64,000 bases of DNA from Hymenobacter sediminis (GCF_003231285.1 NZ_QKNS01000003.1:124001-188000); one strand, 5' to 3'. Positions 34,290-43,514 are shown, counted from the stretch's first letter. Made by a program: numbers and translations. Notes: generated from the sequence alone by a model not told the origin.

Positions 34290-35261
34290 ATGAACGTAAC
34301 GAACTTCCTCAAGCACCACTACCGCCACTTCAACGCCGCTGCTCTGATTGATGCCGCCGAAGGCTACAACAAGCACCTCGCGGAAGGTGGCAAGATGATG
34401 ATTACCCTGGCCGGTGCCATGAGCACCGCCGAAATGGGCATCCAGCTGGCTGAGCTCATCCGCCAGGATAAGGTGCAAATCATCAGCTGCACGGGTGCCA
34501 ACCTGGAAGAGGATATCTTCAACTTGGTAGCCCACGACTTCTACGAGCGTGTACCCAACTACCGCGACCTGACGGCTGCTGACGAGCAGGCCCTGCTGGA
34601 GCGCCACATGAACCGCGTAACCGATACCTGCATTCCGGAAGAGGAGGCTATGCGCCGCCTGGAGCACTCGGTACTGAAGTTCTGGGAAAAGGCCGATAAG
34701 GCCGGCGAGCGGTACTTCCCCCACGAGTTCTTCTACCAGATCCTGAAGTCGGGCGAGCTGGAGCAGTACTACCAGATTGACCCCAAGGACTCCTGGATGC
34801 TGGCTGCCGCTGAGAAAAACCTGCCCATCATCTGCCCCGGTTGGGAAGACTCTACGCTGGGTAACATCTTCGCCGGTCACGTTATCAGCGGAGACATCAA
34901 GAACGTGCACACCGTACGCACGGGCATTGAGTACATGATTTACCTGGCCGACTGGTACACCAACCAGGCTACCGAGGAAAGCAAAGTAGGCTTCTTCCAG
35001 ATTGGCGGCGGCATTGCCGGCGACTTCCCCATCTGCGTGGTGCCCATGCTGCACCAAGATCTGCAGCGCACCTCAGTGCCGCTGTGGGGCTACTTCTGCC
35101 AGATTTCAGACTCGACGACTTCTTACGGCTCGTACTCCGGCGCCGTACCGAACGAGAAAATCACCTGGGGCAAGCTGGGCCAGGATACGCCCAAGTACAT
35201 CATCGAGTCGGATGCTACCATCGTCGCCCCGCTGGTGTTTGCCATGGTGCTGGGCCAGTAA
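34290..35261 (+). CDS. Deoxyhypusine-synthase-like protein
   Basis: 323 residues. The fold is that of deoxyhypusine synthase: MITLAGAMSTAEMGIQLAEL, SCTGANLEEDIFNLVA, FFQIGGGIAGDFPIC, and SYSGAVPNEKITWGKL. In the last, the lysine that forms the enzyme-substrate imine is conserved as K295. Eukaryal and archaeal enzymes modify eIF5A, which bacteria lack; bacterial homologues characterised elsewhere make homospermidine or related polyamines from spermidine or putrescine. That is the likely role here. It is a single gene with a strong terminator behind it and no polyamine gene beside it. Confidence 0.88.
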   Translation: MNVTNFLKHHYRHFNAAALIDAAEGYNKHLAEGGKMMITLAGAMSTAEMGIQLAELIRQDKVQIISCTGANLEEDIFNLVAHDFYERVPNYRDLTAADEQALLERHMNRVTDTCIPEEEAMRRLEHSVLKFWEKADKAGERYFPHEFFYQILKSGELEQYYQIDPKDSWMLAAAEKNLPIICPGWEDSTLGNIFAGHVISGDIKNVHTVRTGIEYMIYLADWYTNQATEESKVGFFQIGGGIAGDFPICVVPMLHQDLQRTSVPLWGYFCQISDSTTSYGSYSGAVPNEKITWGKLGQDTPKYIIESDATIVAPLVFAMVLGQ

Positions 35262-35287
35262 TTGGCTGCATAGTCTGAATGCTTCAT

Positions 35288-35322
35288 AAAGCGCCTGTTG
35301 CTGATAAAGCAACAGGCGCTTT
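35288..35322 (+). terminator. Terminator behind the deoxyhypusine-synthase-like gene
   Basis: aaagcgcctgttgc pairs perfectly with gcaacaggcgcttt over a seven-base loop. Confidence 0.9.
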
Positions 35323-35377
35323 TGCTTATCTGGTCAGGTGACTATTCAGAGTTTACAGCATCAAGCAAAAAAGATGA

Positions 35378-36211
35378 ATGGAACAGCAGAAGTCAAAACC
35401 AGTTCGAATACTGCTTATCGTTCTCCGTGTCATTGTGGGTGCTGTGGGAGGATGCTACTTGTTGTTACTTCTGCTCTTACTTGTGATAAAAATGCTGGAG
35501 CCTGATAAAAGAGAAGCATTTTTAGCCGACCAGATTATTTCAGAGGTGTACTTACGAAACCGCACCAATGCAATGCTTTCCCTGACGCTGACAGTCCCGC
35601 GTTCGTCCCTACAGCTTGATACTGTATGGTGGGGAGTAGAAATTGCCCCCGAAGCTGTTGGCTACGCAATGGTAGCTCGGAATCTGACCCTGGGCTGGAT
35701 AGAGTATCCGGTTACGGCCCCGGTATTGCTGCAAGGCTCCGGTGATACGCTGGTGGCAGATAAGCCAATCGACCTTGCTGCAACCGGCATGGCTGGCAAG
35801 CGTCCAGCCTTTTACCCTCATCGAAATTTATCCCTCTGGAAAAGCCGTCTGCGACAGTACAAGCCTGCTTTCGAGTCAACGGTAATGCTACGGCCTCTTT
35901 CCGGGAAGCCAGATTCGATTATAGTTGTAGTGAAAATTGCTCCCTACGACAGCCTTTTACTTGCTCAGGAACAGGAAAGGCCGGTTGAAGTAACTGATCC
36001 TAAGAATGCGGAAGTAGGCCGGCCGATAGATGAGGCAACTGAGGAAACTATTTCTTTTGCCCTGTTACCCAGAGTGCAGTGGACTGACTCTCTTCAGCGT
36101 GCACATAGACAGTATATTATCTTGGCTGATATCAAAAACGCTCGGGCTAAAAAAAACATTACTGTTTCCAAAAAGCCCAGCAAATCAATTTACTACCTGG
36201 ATTTTAAGTAG
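35378..36211 (+). CDS. Membrane-anchored hypothetical protein
   Basis: 277 residues with one long hydrophobic segment near the N-terminus (residues 10-37, LLIVLRVIVGAVGGCYLLLLLLLLVI) and an extracytoplasmic remainder with no recognised motif. Its codon use is more AT-rich than neighbours, as in several other orphans of this window. ATG at 35378 chosen. No clear partner. Confidence 0.6.
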   Translation: MEQQKSKPVRILLIVLRVIVGAVGGCYLLLLLLLLVIKMLEPDKREAFLADQIISEVYLRNRTNAMLSLTLTVPRSSLQLDTVWWGVEIAPEAVGYAMVARNLTLGWIEYPVTAPVLLQGSGDTLVADKPIDLAATGMAGKRPAFYPHRNLSLWKSRLRQYKPAFESTVMLRPLSGKPDSIIVVVKIAPYDSLLLAQEQERPVEVTDPKNAEVGRPIDEATEETISFALLPRVQWTDSLQRAHRQYIILADIKNARAKKNITVSKKPSKSIYYLDFK

Positions 36212-36346
36212 CAGCACAATTGACCGAAGGGGTGCTAAGTGCTTGTCTTACAAATTACGGTTGCTATCCAGTTGATATTTTACTGATTACTGCCGCTCGA
36301 GACTATACCTTCGGCCTCAATTTTACCCTACCTCCTTCGCTCAGCC

Positions 36347-36676
36347 ATGCCCCTCGACTCCGCCAGCTTTCTGCAGCACGCCGCCCCGGACGAAAAAACG
36401 ACCGTTTACACCAAAGCTACAGACGGCACTGTGCAGGAGCATCCGGCTTTGCTCATTGCCCAAACCAAGCACCAGAAGCTGTTTATCACGCTGGAAAAGC
36501 GCCGCCGCTACGTAACGCACACGCAGGTGCCGGGCTCCAACGACGTGGAAATTGACTTTCTGCAGGATTACGAGGAAATAGAGGCCTTAATGGAAGACGC
36601 CGGCCTCGACGGTATCCACGACGGCGAGCAGGGCATTCTGTATCATAACCTGCTCTTCCTACTGATGAACCCGTAG
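36347..36676 (+). CDS. Hypothetical protein, acidic C-terminus
   Basis: 109 residues, soluble. The centre is basic (LFITLEKRRRYVTH) and the C-terminus acidic (DYEEIEALMEDAGLDGIHDGEQG). A near-consensus -7 box TACCTTCG lies at 36306-36313, supporting a transcript. No family recognised. Confidence 0.55.
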   Translation: MPLDSASFLQHAAPDEKTTVYTKATDGTVQEHPALLIAQTKHQKLFITLEKRRRYVTHTQVPGSNDVEIDFLQDYEEIEALMEDAGLDGIHDGEQGILYHNLLFLLMNP

Positions 36677-36681
36677 GAAGG

Positions 36682-37416
36682 TCAGAAATTACACAAGTCC
36701 GGGGTGCCCGTCAACTCTGCCCAGCGGGCACTCAGGAACTTGGCGTAGCGCAATGAGGGTAGCCCGTAGCTGCCCACCGAATACCCTTCGTTTACTTCAA
36801 TAACCACCGTACTGCCGGCGGATGTTAGGCCAATATCGAGGGCGTAGGCGTGCGGGGCCGGAGTGTAGGCGGCCACAGCTGCCTCTACCACGCTAGGGTT
36901 GAAGTGGGTCCGCCAGTCGCCCCGGTAGGGCTGGGCTGCCAAGACTTCTCCATACCGCACAAAGCAGCGCCATTCAGCTACGAAATGCACTGGCTCAGCA
37001 CACCAAACGGGCGTATTCTCGGCTTGGTCGCCGCAACCGATTAAGTCGCGGAACTGGCGTACCAGAACGCCCGTGAATTTTTTGCGCGCTAGCAAGGGCT
37101 TCACAAACACGGGCCACTGGGTGGGGTCAGCGGCCACGGCATTGATAGTCGATTGCCACATGCGCCGCCCCAGGAACGGTTTCAACTGCTCCGGGTAATC
37201 AACCGCCGGGGGCACAAGCCGGCCCAGGGCGCGGAGGCTACCTTCCACATCGTCGATGTGACTCACGACGATGTCGGCCAGCTCGTCGTGCGGTAATTCC
37301 GAAAAGCGGTGAAAAGGCACAATTTCCCAGCCCATCTGCCGAAACCCATCAGCCGCAGAAAAGCAGTTGGTGCTAGCCCACTCCCCGGTAGAATCTTGGT
37401 TGATATACGCCCGCAT
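36682..37416 (-). CDS. ATP-grasp domain protein (DUF4343-like)
   Basis: 244 residues. The N-terminal part (GWEIVPFHRFSELPHDELADIVVSHIDDV) and ATP-grasp features VFVKPLLARKKFTG, HFVAEWRCFVR and TVVIEVNEGYSVGSYGL fit the ATP-grasp family often called DUF4343. Such enzymes ligate a carboxylate and an amine or modify proteins; no substrate can be named. It is convergent with the gene at 36347, ending six bases after it, and lies 26 bases behind the amidase gene, so it may be the second gene of that transcript. Confidence 0.75.
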   Translation of the reverse strand: MRAYINQDSTGEWASTNCFSAADGFRQMGWEIVPFHRFSELPHDELADIVVSHIDDVEGSLRALGRLVPPAVDYPEQLKPFLGRRMWQSTINAVAADPTQWPVFVKPLLARKKFTGVLVRQFRDLIGCGDQAENTPVWCAEPVHFVAEWRCFVRYGEVLAAQPYRGDWRTHFNPSVVEAAVAAYTPAPHAYALDIGLTSAGSTVVIEVNEGYSVGSYGLPSLRYAKFLSARWAELTGTPDLCNF

Positions 37417-37442
37417 AGTACTACATAGGCAAGCCTTACTGG

Positions 37443-38495
37443 TTACCGACCCGTGTAATCGGCCAGAAGGCCCTCGTAAATCCAGTTGGCCAGGGCCTGG
37501 CGGTTATCAGCCACCACGAAGCGGCGCTGGTCCTTGCTGTTGCGGATGTTGCCCAGCTCCATAAACACGGCAGGCGCGTGGCTGGTGCGCACCTCGTAGA
37601 GGCTGCTGCGCACCGATACGTTGCCTTTGTAAGGGCGGGTAGGCTGGGCCCGCTTGTAGCGGGCGGTGAATACTTTATGGATATTCTTGGCTAGTCGCAG
37701 GCCGGCTTGGCTGTTCTGGTGGTGGTAGAAGAACACGTCAATGTTCTGGCCGGCGCTACGGCTGTCTACGTGCAGGCTCAGGAGGCGCTGGTAGGCGCCT
37801 TTGTGGCGGGCGTAGAGCTTGTTTACCTGGGTCATGCGCTGGCGCAGGCGGCCGAGTTGGCTGAGCGGAATGCGCTGCTGAGGGTAGGTTAGCTCGTCGT
37901 AGTCCATCTTCAGCACGCTCTCGTCGCGGATACCGTCGTTGGGGTCCTGCACCATCATGTACACGGTAGCACCGTGCTCCATCAGCACCCGAGCCAGCCG
38001 AATCGTCACGTCGTAAGCATACTCATCCTCGGCCAGTTTATAGGTACCATACTGGCCAATGGCGCCGGGGTCGGGGCCGGCGTGGCCCGGCGAGAGGTAA
38101 TACACTGCCCCGCGAAGGGCCCGGTCGCGGACGGGTACGGGGCTGTACTTGGGTCCGAAGAGCTTGGAGGGCAGCATGGGGGTAGTGCTCAGGCCATGCG
38201 AAGCAGCAGTGCGTGAGGCCGTGCTGCGGGCCGCCGGTTTTCGGGCGGCAACTTTCGGTGCTGAGCGGTGGGGGAGCAAGTACGTACGCCCAATGATAAG
38301 GCCGTTGCGCTTGGTGAGGTTGGCCCGGTTGAGCTGTTGAAACTGGCGCAGATGCTGGCTTGGGTTCAGGCCGTTGCGGTAGAGCAGCGTATTCACTCCG
38401 TCGCCTGGCTTGGCAACTGCCCGCCGGTACTTGCTCTGGCTAAAGGCAAGCGTAGAAATCAGGAGAAGCAGGCCAAGGAGAAGAGCTGAGCGCAA
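37443..38495 (-). CDS. Secreted N-acetylmuramoyl-L-alanine amidase with LysM-like domain
   Basis: 350 residues. Signal peptide (MRSALLLGLLLLISTLAFSQ), then a LysM-like segment at about 30-76 (GDGVNTLLYRNGLNPSQHLRQFQQLN), a linker, and an Amidase_3 domain: zinc ligands in LSPGHAGPDPG, EDEYAYDV and LLSLHVDS, and the catalytic glutamate in VFMELGNIRN. It cuts the bond between MurNAc and the peptide stem in peptidoglycan. The ATG gives a good signal peptide. Confidence 0.88.
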   Translation of the reverse strand: MRSALLLGLLLLISTLAFSQSKYRRAVAKPGDGVNTLLYRNGLNPSQHLRQFQQLNRANLTKRNGLIIGRTYLLPHRSAPKVAARKPAARSTASRTAASHGLSTTPMLPSKLFGPKYSPVPVRDRALRGAVYYLSPGHAGPDPGAIGQYGTYKLAEDEYAYDVTIRLARVLMEHGATVYMMVQDPNDGIRDESVLKMDYDELTYPQQRIPLSQLGRLRQRMTQVNKLYARHKGAYQRLLSLHVDSRSAGQNIDVFFYHHQNSQAGLRLAKNIHKVFTARYKRAQPTRPYKGNVSVRSSLYEVRTSHAPAVFMELGNIRNSKDQRRFVVADNRQALANWIYEGLLADYTGR

Positions 38496-38648
38496 AAGCA
38501 GAGGAAATCTGGTGAGAGTGAGAGGAGAGCGGTAAGGCTCTGAGCTATAGGTAGTAACTACCGTCAGCCATAGGCAGAAGCAGGCGGTAGCATAGGCTCC
38601 CTACGGTATTCCAGTACAAAAAAGGCAGTAAATCTTCAGAATACGAAC

Positions 38649-38679
38649 AAAAAAGGCCCGCAGCTATGCCGCGGGCCTT
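38649..38679 (-). terminator. Terminator of the leftward SDR gene
   Basis: aaggcccgc (38653-38661) pairs with gcgggcctt (38671-38679); leftward it is followed by TTTTTT. Confidence 0.85.
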
Positions 38680-38704
38680 GGAGTTGGGGCCTTATCAGGA
38701 GCCG

Positions 38705-39556
38705 TTAGGCTTCGGTGAGTTGGGTGGCTGCGGCTACTGCCCTCCATTGCTGGAGGTCGTGTTGCACGGTGGCTATTTTCTGCTCGGCCATCTGGTGTGC
38801 ATCGGCACCCAGGAACAAGTGCACGGGTTGTTGGGCGGCTTCGCTGAGCTGCAGGAGGGTAGCAGCGGCTTTTTCCGGGTCGCCGGGCTGGTTGCCGTTG
38901 ATCTGCTGCTCGTGCGCCGCCTGCGACTCGCGCACCGACTGATACGCTTCCAGCTCGTATTGGGGTGTGCCCAAGGAACCGGCCGTGAGGAAGTTGGTGC
39001 GGAAATAACCGGGGTACACCACGCTGGCCTGCACGCCAAAATCTTTTACCTCTGCCGCGTACGACTCCGTGAGGCCGGCCACCGCAAACTTGGTGGCGCA
39101 GTACACGCCCCAGCCAGGAAAATCGCCGGTAAAGCCCCCGACGGAAGAAATGTTGAACACCCGCCCCGAACCTTGCTGGCGCAGATGTGGGGTAGCGTAG
39201 CGCAGCACGTTCAGGAGGCCAAACACATTTACATCAAAGTTGCGCCGGGCTTCCGCATCGGTGAGTTCTTCGAGGGCGCCCAACTGGCCGTAGCCCGCGT
39301 TATTTACTACCACATCCAGCCGGCCAAAGGTGCTAATGGTGGTATTGATGGCCTCCTGCACGCTCTGTTCACTGCCCAGGTCCATGTGCAGGGGTAGAAA
39401 ATGGGTAGGGTCTTCAGGCTGCACGGCCTGTTTCAATTCGCTCAGGTTGCGGGAAGTGGCGGCTACCGCATAGCCGCGGGCCAGCAGGTGGTGTACCAGG
39501 GTCAGGCCGAGGCCCTTCGAGGCGCCGGTCACAAACCAAATGTTCTTGGTGGTCAT
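38705..39556 (-). CDS. Short-chain dehydrogenase/reductase, copy 1
   Basis: 283 residues. Classical SDR: nucleotide-binding TGASKGLGL (9-17), NNAGYGQ, and the catalytic Ser/Tyr/Lys in NISSVGGF and YCATKFAVAG. Closest relative in the window is the adjacent gene at 39726, so the pair arose by tandem duplication. The ATG at 39556 (MTTKNIWFVTGA) is chosen over upstream codons that do not align. Substrate unknown. Ends at a terminator at 38649-38679. Confidence 0.88.
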   Translation of the reverse strand: MTTKNIWFVTGASKGLGLTLVHHLLARGYAVAATSRNLSELKQAVQPEDPTHFLPLHMDLGSEQSVQEAINTTISTFGRLDVVVNNAGYGQLGALEELTDAEARRNFDVNVFGLLNVLRYATPHLRQQGSGRVFNISSVGGFTGDFPGWGVYCATKFAVAGLTESYAAEVKDFGVQASVVYPGYFRTNFLTAGSLGTPQYELEAYQSVRESQAAHEQQINGNQPGDPEKAAATLLQLSEAAQQPVHLFLGADAHQMAEQKIATVQHDLQQWRAVAAATQLTEA

Positions 39557-39725
39557 ATTCTTGGTGATTTTCGTGGTAAGACAAAGAATCATGCAGGGCC
39601 AAGCTTCCGAATAAATACAGCATAAGAACAGGGCGTAAAGGGTGGACAACTACGAAGGCAGACGCACCAGCCTAGGTTTTACCGTACTCGGAAACCAGAG
39701 GAAACCAAATGATAACATAGGCGGG

Positions 39726-40565
39726 CTAGCCCTCGAAGCCCGTGGAAACCGTCAGTTGCTTCCAAGCCTCTATTTCCTGCCGGAAAGAGTCCAGCTTGTG
39801 CACGGCGCGGTTATAAGCATCTGGCCCTAGCAGCAGGTGAAGGGGTGGGTTAGCCTCCGTCGTGATTTGAATGATGGCGGCGGCGGCTTTCTCGGGGTCG
39901 CCGATTTGGGTGCCATTCATCTGCCGGTATTTCTCGTGGGAGGCGCGCACCTGCTGATAAGCTGGCAGTGGCCGCTGGGCCAGCACCAGCGACTCGGGGG
40001 TGAGAAAGTTGGTGCGGAAGGCACCTGGCGCCACGGCAGTTACCTTGATACCCAGGTCTGCCACATCCTGGGCCAGAACTTCTGAGAAGCCCTCTACGGC
40101 AAATTTGGTAGCCGCGTAAATGGCCCAGCCAGTGGCCGACGAAATACCGGCAATGGACGAAATATTGATGATGTGCCCCCTTCGAGCGGCTCGCATGTGG
40201 GGTAGTACCTGCCGGATGACGTTCAGCCCGCCGAACACATTCACATCAAATGCCTGCCGGGTTTCTGCGTCCGTCAGTTCTTCAATGCTGCCCCCAATGC
40301 CATAGCCCGCGTTGTTCACTACCACCTCCAGGTGGCCAAAGGTGGCAATGGTGTGCGCTACAGCCTGCTGCACGCTGGCCTCGGAGGTTAAGTCGGTTTC
40401 AAGGGGTAGGAACTGGTCGGAAGCCGGACCGATGGCCTGGGTAAGGTTATGGAGGTGGCGGGAAGTAGCGGCTACCCGGTGGCCAGCGGCCAGCAACTGT
40501 TTCACCAGCGCCAGCCCCAACCCTTGCGAAGCTCCTGTGATAAACCAAGTGGTGTGGTTACTCAT
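39726..40565 (-). CDS. Short-chain dehydrogenase/reductase, copy 2
   Basis: 279 residues with TGASQGLGLAL (10-20), VVNNAGYGIGG and NISSIAGIS...YAATKFAVEG; same subfamily as copy 1 with the same C-terminal region (IGDPEKAAAAIIQI). A -7 box TAGTTTTG lies 22 bases upstream of its ATG (40588-40595), so it has its own promoter. The AraC-type regulator gene at 40648 lies immediately upstream in the same direction and is a likely controller. Confidence 0.88.
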   Translation of the reverse strand: MSNHTTWFITGASQGLGLALVKQLLAAGHRVAATSRHLHNLTQAIGPASDQFLPLETDLTSEASVQQAVAHTIATFGHLEVVVNNAGYGIGGSIEELTDAETRQAFDVNVFGGLNVIRQVLPHMRAARRGHIINISSIAGISSATGWAIYAATKFAVEGFSEVLAQDVADLGIKVTAVAPGAFRTNFLTPESLVLAQRPLPAYQQVRASHEKYRQMNGTQIGDPEKAAAAIIQITTEANPPLHLLLGPDAYNRAVHKLDSFRQEIEAWKQLTVSTGFEG

Positions 40566-40587
40566 TGTATGCTCTGTTGGTACAGTG

Positions 40588-40595
40588 CAAAACTA
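40588..40595 (-). promoter_or_regulatory. Probable -7 element of the SDR copy 2 gene
   Basis: TAGTTTTG on the minus strand matches TAnnTTTG. No good TTTG lies 19 bases before it, so activation by a regulator may be needed; this is inference. Confidence 0.45.
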
Positions 40596-40647
40596 GAGCA
40601 GGGGCAGGCCTAGTAGCTTGCCGCAATCAAACGGATGCTTGCGAAAA

Positions 40648-41547
40648 TCAAACAGTGCGTACGGCGGTAGGGGTAGTGCCCGCCCGCTTCCGGAAAAAGT
40701 TGTTGAAGTGGGCCGGTTCCTCGAAGCCCAGGCAGTAGCTGATTTCCGACACGTTCCAGGCCGTATGGCGGAGCAAGGCGTGAGCTTCCTGTAGCAGGCG
40801 CTCGGCAATCAGCTCGGTGGTGGTTTTGCCAGTAACTTCCTTCAGGGCCCGGTTCAGGTGGTTGACGTGCACGGCCAGGTGTCCGGCAAAGGCATTGGCA
40901 TTGCGCAGGCGTACCTGCTGGCCGGGCGTTTCAATCGGGAACTGCCGCTCCAGCAGCTCCGTGAACAGAGAGGCAATACGGGTGGCGGCATTGGCTTCCC
41001 GGTAGAGGGTAGTGGCCGGCTGCAGCTTCAGGGCCGTGTGCACCAGCTCAAACACGTAGTTGCGCAGCAAGTCGTACTTGAACGCATACGTGGAGCTTAT
41101 TTCCGCGAACATCTTCTCAAACAACTGCTTTACCGGTGCTACCTGCTCATCGGTGAGGGAGTACAGGGGCTGCCCGCCGGGCCGAAACATGGGCAGATCG
41201 AGGCTGTTGGCTAGGTGGCGCTGCAGAAACGCTTCGGTGAAAATGCAGAAGTAACCGGTCTGCTGGTCATCCAGCGGTTCCCAGTCGTAGGGCACCATGG
41301 GGTTGGCAAACAGCAGCGCGTTACCCCTGATTTCGATGGTTTTGTCGGCGTAGTGGTAGTTGCTGCGGCCCGTTACCAGCGTGATTTTGTAGAAATCCTT
41401 GCGGCTGTAGGGCAGGTGGCAGGCGCTGGGCCCCACGTAGTCATCCAGCCGAAACACGTTGAAGTGGCCGATGTCCTGCTGCAGGTTATCGGGCATCCAG
41501 TGAATTTTCTGTTGGTAAAAGTCTTCGAGGGTTTGCAGCTTTGTCAT
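40648..41547 (-). CDS. AraC-family transcriptional regulator
   Basis: 299 residues. N-terminal cupin-like sensing domain (about 20-160, with TLVTGRSNYHYADKTIEIRG) and C-terminal AraC HTH at about 200-295: FAGHLAVHVNHLNRALKEVTGKTT and WNVSEISYCLGFEEPAHFNNFFRKRAGTTP, the two helix-turn-helix units. Likely regulates the adjacent SDR genes; effector unknown. Confidence 0.9.
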   Translation of the reverse strand: MTKLQTLEDFYQQKIHWMPDNLQQDIGHFNVFRLDDYVGPSACHLPYSRKDFYKITLVTGRSNYHYADKTIEIRGNALLFANPMVPYDWEPLDDQQTGYFCIFTEAFLQRHLANSLDLPMFRPGGQPLYSLTDEQVAPVKQLFEKMFAEISSTYAFKYDLLRNYVFELVHTALKLQPATTLYREANAATRIASLFTELLERQFPIETPGQQVRLRNANAFAGHLAVHVNHLNRALKEVTGKTTTELIAERLLQEAHALLRHTAWNVSEISYCLGFEEPAHFNNFFRKRAGTTPTAVRTV

Positions 41548-41712
41548 GACCCGAAGTTACGTAATTCAAACGATGAGGATTCCGGTTACCGTCTATCTAG
41601 TGCTTCCGTGTAAAGTAAAGTTGACCATCTGTCCGTCTTGTATTCTGTGAAAAGCCTACCGCGCACTTCATGGAAATATTCTAGCTTAACCTTGGCAATT
41701 CGGCGGACGCAT

Positions 41713-42177
41713 ATGGGCTTTTCGGATTTCTTCTTTGGCAAACAGCTTCGAATAGAAGACCAAAAATTTGGAACGCTACTCTTTGTTGACGGCAAAGGCG
41801 TATGGCCTAACTACTTGGAAGGTGAACGGTTGTTCACCCCAACAGGCACGGCTATTGAGCTTTGTATTGAGGCCAACGCAACCGGACCAACAGGCGCGCA
41901 ACGGGCTTTTTATCAGCAAATAGAAGAACAATATTTTGCCTTTTTGCCTGCTGTACAACAGTTGGTAGAAACAGCGGTTAGCGCATGGCTGTCAGATAGC
42001 AGGGCGCGGTCTTTTATTCAGGGGCTCCTTCCCGTTTACCTTTCACTACCTAGGCTAGAGGAGCAAATGAGTGAAGTGGAATGGGAAATGGCATTTGAAA
42101 GCCCTGATGATAAGAACCATACGTGTACACTATCGATGATAGGCTTGAAGCCCTATCATGTTCACATCGACGGATAA
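41713..42177 (+). CDS. Hypothetical protein
   Basis: 154 residues from ATG 41713 (MGFSDFFFGKQLR). Soluble, more AT-rich than its neighbours. The C-terminal NHTCTLSMIGLKPYHVHIDG is the most distinctive part. I recognise no domain. It sits alone between two AraC genes; the AT-rich composition suggests it was acquired. Confidence 0.55.
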   Translation: MGFSDFFFGKQLRIEDQKFGTLLFVDGKGVWPNYLEGERLFTPTGTAIELCIEANATGPTGAQRAFYQQIEEQYFAFLPAVQQLVETAVSAWLSDSRARSFIQGLLPVYLSLPRLEEQMSEVEWEMAFESPDDKNHTCTLSMIGLKPYHVHIDG

Positions 42178-42191
42178 CAGTTTACCTGCAT

Positions 42192-42617
42192 ATGACAACG
42201 ATAACTTCCATTCCCAAGAAAATTCTGGCCCGCCAGCACGAAATAACCGCCGATTTCCTGCGAGCCATCGATCAGCACCTTGAGGATATTGTGACGGGTA
42301 GGGCCACGGAAATGCTCGAGGTTCGGGACTTGGCCGCTCAGCTGCACATTCACCCGACTCACCTGAGCAATACCATAAAGCTGGCCACCGGAAACCCGCC
42401 GTGCTACTATTTTGAGGCGCGCATCCTGGAAATTGCCCGCGAGCAGCTCCGTGACCCGCGCCGGTCCGTGGCCGACATTGCCACTGGCCTCACCTACGAC
42501 CCTTCCAACTTCACCAAGTTCTTTAAGCGCTTCCAGGGGTGCACGCCCAAGCAATACCGCGAGCAGGTGTGGGCCGAGCAGCGGGCGGCCCTAGGTTCGG
42601 AAACTGTCACCATTTAA
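42192..42617 (+). CDS. Short AraC-type HTH protein
   Basis: 141 residues starting MTTITSIPKKIL, essentially only the DNA-binding domain: LEVRDLAAQLHIHPTHLSNTIKLATG and RRSVADIATGLTYDPSNFTKFFKRFQGCTPKQYR. It is followed 72 bases later by an SDR gene in the same direction, matching the AraC-SDR pairing seen just to the left. Confidence 0.85.
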   Translation: MTTITSIPKKILARQHEITADFLRAIDQHLEDIVTGRATEMLEVRDLAAQLHIHPTHLSNTIKLATGNPPCYYFEARILEIAREQLRDPRRSVADIATGLTYDPSNFTKFFKRFQGCTPKQYREQVWAEQRAALGSETVTI

Positions 42618-42689
42618 ACTGAACTACTCACCATACTTCCGGGCCGGAGGGGGTGCACCTTTGCAGTGTTCACTTCAACCCCGAAACGT

Positions 42690-43451
42690 ATGAGCAGCAC
42701 CAAAATAGCCCTGATTACCGGCGGCAGCCGCGGCCTCGGCCGAGACATGGCCCTGAGCCTGGCCCGCAAAGGCACCGATGTACTGTTTACCTACCACAGC
42801 AAAAAGGACGAAGCCGACGCCGTGGTAGCCGAAATCCAGGGCCTGGGCCGGCAAGCCGCCGCGTTGCAACTGGACGTAGCCGACAGCAAAAGCTTCGACG
42901 CCTTCTTTGAGCAGGTGCGCGCTACCCTGCAGGCTACCTTCCAGGCCGAGCAGTTCCACTTCCTCGTGAACAACGCCGGCGTGGCCCTCTACGCCCCCTT
43001 CGCGGATACCGCCGAGGAGCAGTTCGATGAGATGGTAGCCGTTCACCTGAAAGGCCCCTTCTTCCTGACCCAGAAAGCCTTGCCGCTGCTGGCCGATGGC
43101 GGGCGCATCATCAACATCTCCTCGGGGCTGGCGCGCTTCTCGCTACCCGGCTCCTCGGCTTACGCCAGCATGAAGGGTGCCATTGAAGTGCTGACCCGCT
43201 ACCAGGCCAAGGAGCTAGGAGCGCGCGGCATTGCGGCCAACGTGGTAGCGCCCGGCGCCATTGCCACCGATTTTGGCGGCGGCCGAGTGCGCGACGACGA
43301 GCACCTTCATCAGTTTGTGGCCTCGCAAACGGCCCTGGGCCGGGTAGGCCAACCCGAGGACATTGGTGGGGTAGTAGCCTTCCTATGCTCCGAGGAAGGC
43401 TACTGGGTGAATGCCCAGCGCATAGAGGCTTCGGGCGGCATGTTCTTCTAA
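42690..43451 (+). CDS. Short-chain dehydrogenase/reductase, FabG-like
   Basis: 253 residues. TGGSRGLGRDMA (9-20), LVNNAGVALY, NISSGLARFSLPGSSAYASMKGAIE with catalytic Ser, Tyr and Lys, and a C-terminal VGQPEDIGGVVAFLCSEEGYWVNAQ typical of FabG-type enzymes. Sequence is distinct from the two SDRs at 38705 and 39726. Probably controlled by the AraC-type protein before it. Terminated by a perfect hairpin. Confidence 0.88.
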   Translation: MSSTKIALITGGSRGLGRDMALSLARKGTDVLFTYHSKKDEADAVVAEIQGLGRQAAALQLDVADSKSFDAFFEQVRATLQATFQAEQFHFLVNNAGVALYAPFADTAEEQFDEMVAVHLKGPFFLTQKALPLLADGGRIINISSGLARFSLPGSSAYASMKGAIEVLTRYQAKELGARGIAANVVAPGAIATDFGGGRVRDDEHLHQFVASQTALGRVGQPEDIGGVVAFLCSEEGYWVNAQRIEASGGMFF

Positions 43452-43474
43452 GCAACTTCCCGTAGAGCCCCCAA

Positions 43475-43514
43475 GCAAAACGCCTCCCGAACTCAGGTTC
43501 GGGAGGCGTTTTGC
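43475..43514. terminator. Bidirectional perfect hairpin
   Basis: gcaaaacgcctcccgaac pairs perfectly with its reverse complement over a four-base loop and has T-runs on both sides, between convergent genes. Confidence 0.9.
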
